NCBI RefSeq assembly: GCF_009377235.1
Contig: NZ_VMNX01000061.1
Coordinates: forward strand, 1 to 42,432
Direction: 5' to 3'
Source: Streptomyces acidicola
Lineage (GTDB): Bacteria > Actinomycetota > Actinomycetes > Streptomycetales > Streptomycetaceae
Length of the DNA stretch: 42,432 nucleotides
Positions 42,331-42,432 of the stretch are shown piece by piece. Under the pieces are notes generated by a model. That model was not told where the DNA came from and searched no databases. It saw only the letters and a program-made list of their open reading frames with translations. Position 1 is the stretch's first letter; the number at the start of each line of letters is the position of its first letter. Both the position numbers and the translations under genes were made by a program.

Positions 42331-42432
42331 GGTGTCGGCGGCGCGGTGTGCGCGGCGACGGGTAGAACCCTACCAGCTTCGGAGGGGAGATCAGGAACGG
42401 GTTTCCGGTGGAGGGTGGGGCTGACCTGGGGG
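42331..42432 (-). promoter_or_regulatory. Probable tRNA-Arg promoter region
   Basis: On the minus strand TGGTAGGGT (42375-42367) is an extended -10-like element, about 37 bases before the tRNA 5' end. The -35 match is weak. Nothing else is recognisable to the window edge. Confidence 0.35.

Noticed and set aside
1..42432. CRISPR array
   Set aside because: No set of regularly spaced identical repeats with unique spacers was seen; the tandem arrays at 460 and 14518 have no spacers.

Overview
The window is high-GC actinobacterial DNA, almost certainly Streptomyces. Supporting signs are strong G/C bias at third codon positions, frequent GTG starts, 4-bp ATGA/GTGA gene overlaps, rare TTA (bldA) codons, and the typical cluster of an XRE regulator (DUF5753 type), a DUF397 protein and an RsbW-like ATPase. 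All calls were made by reading the sequence. No database search was run, so family names rest on recognised motifs and architecture.

Left part (1-17.5 kb), chromosomal-type genes: the start of a membrane-anchored protein running off the left edge; argG with an ARG-box-like promoter and a strong terminator; two small proteins; a two-domain VOC protein; a PPK2 kinase followed by a P-type cation ATPase; a membrane-anchored NB-ARC/TPR protein; a decayed stretch (10.8-12.7 kb) holding a transporter fragment fused to a dehydrogenase fragment; an ABC exporter with a histidine kinase/response regulator pair; and a ribbon-helix-helix/PIN toxin-antitoxin pair.

Middle part (17.8-25.5 kb): four overlapping genes encode a methyltransferase, a HEPN-NACHT-FGE-like STAND protein, a cold-shock-like OB protein and a two-helix membrane protein. 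I consider this the best candidate for an undescribed immune-type system: the NACHT protein would sense, and its HEPN RNase and/or the membrane protein would be the effectors. It is followed by the XRE/DUF397/ATPase group and by a truncated second XRE regulator where the next block begins.

Right part (25.6-42.4 kb), defence-island-like: a type III-like restriction-modification locus on the minus strand (SNF2 helicase, DUF4391, Mod, Res); then a second minus-strand operon (winged-helix protein, RecB/Cas4-like iron-sulfur protein, unknown protein, SF1 helicase) that looks like a split Dna2-type nuclease-helicase; a divergent DUF6119/TIGR04141-type gene; a recombinase remnant; and tRNA-Arg(CCG) with its terminator. 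The tRNA 3' end faces the accessory block, as expected for integration at a tRNA gene. The promoter of the Dna2-like operon carries four CCAA motifs spaced exactly 10 bp apart.
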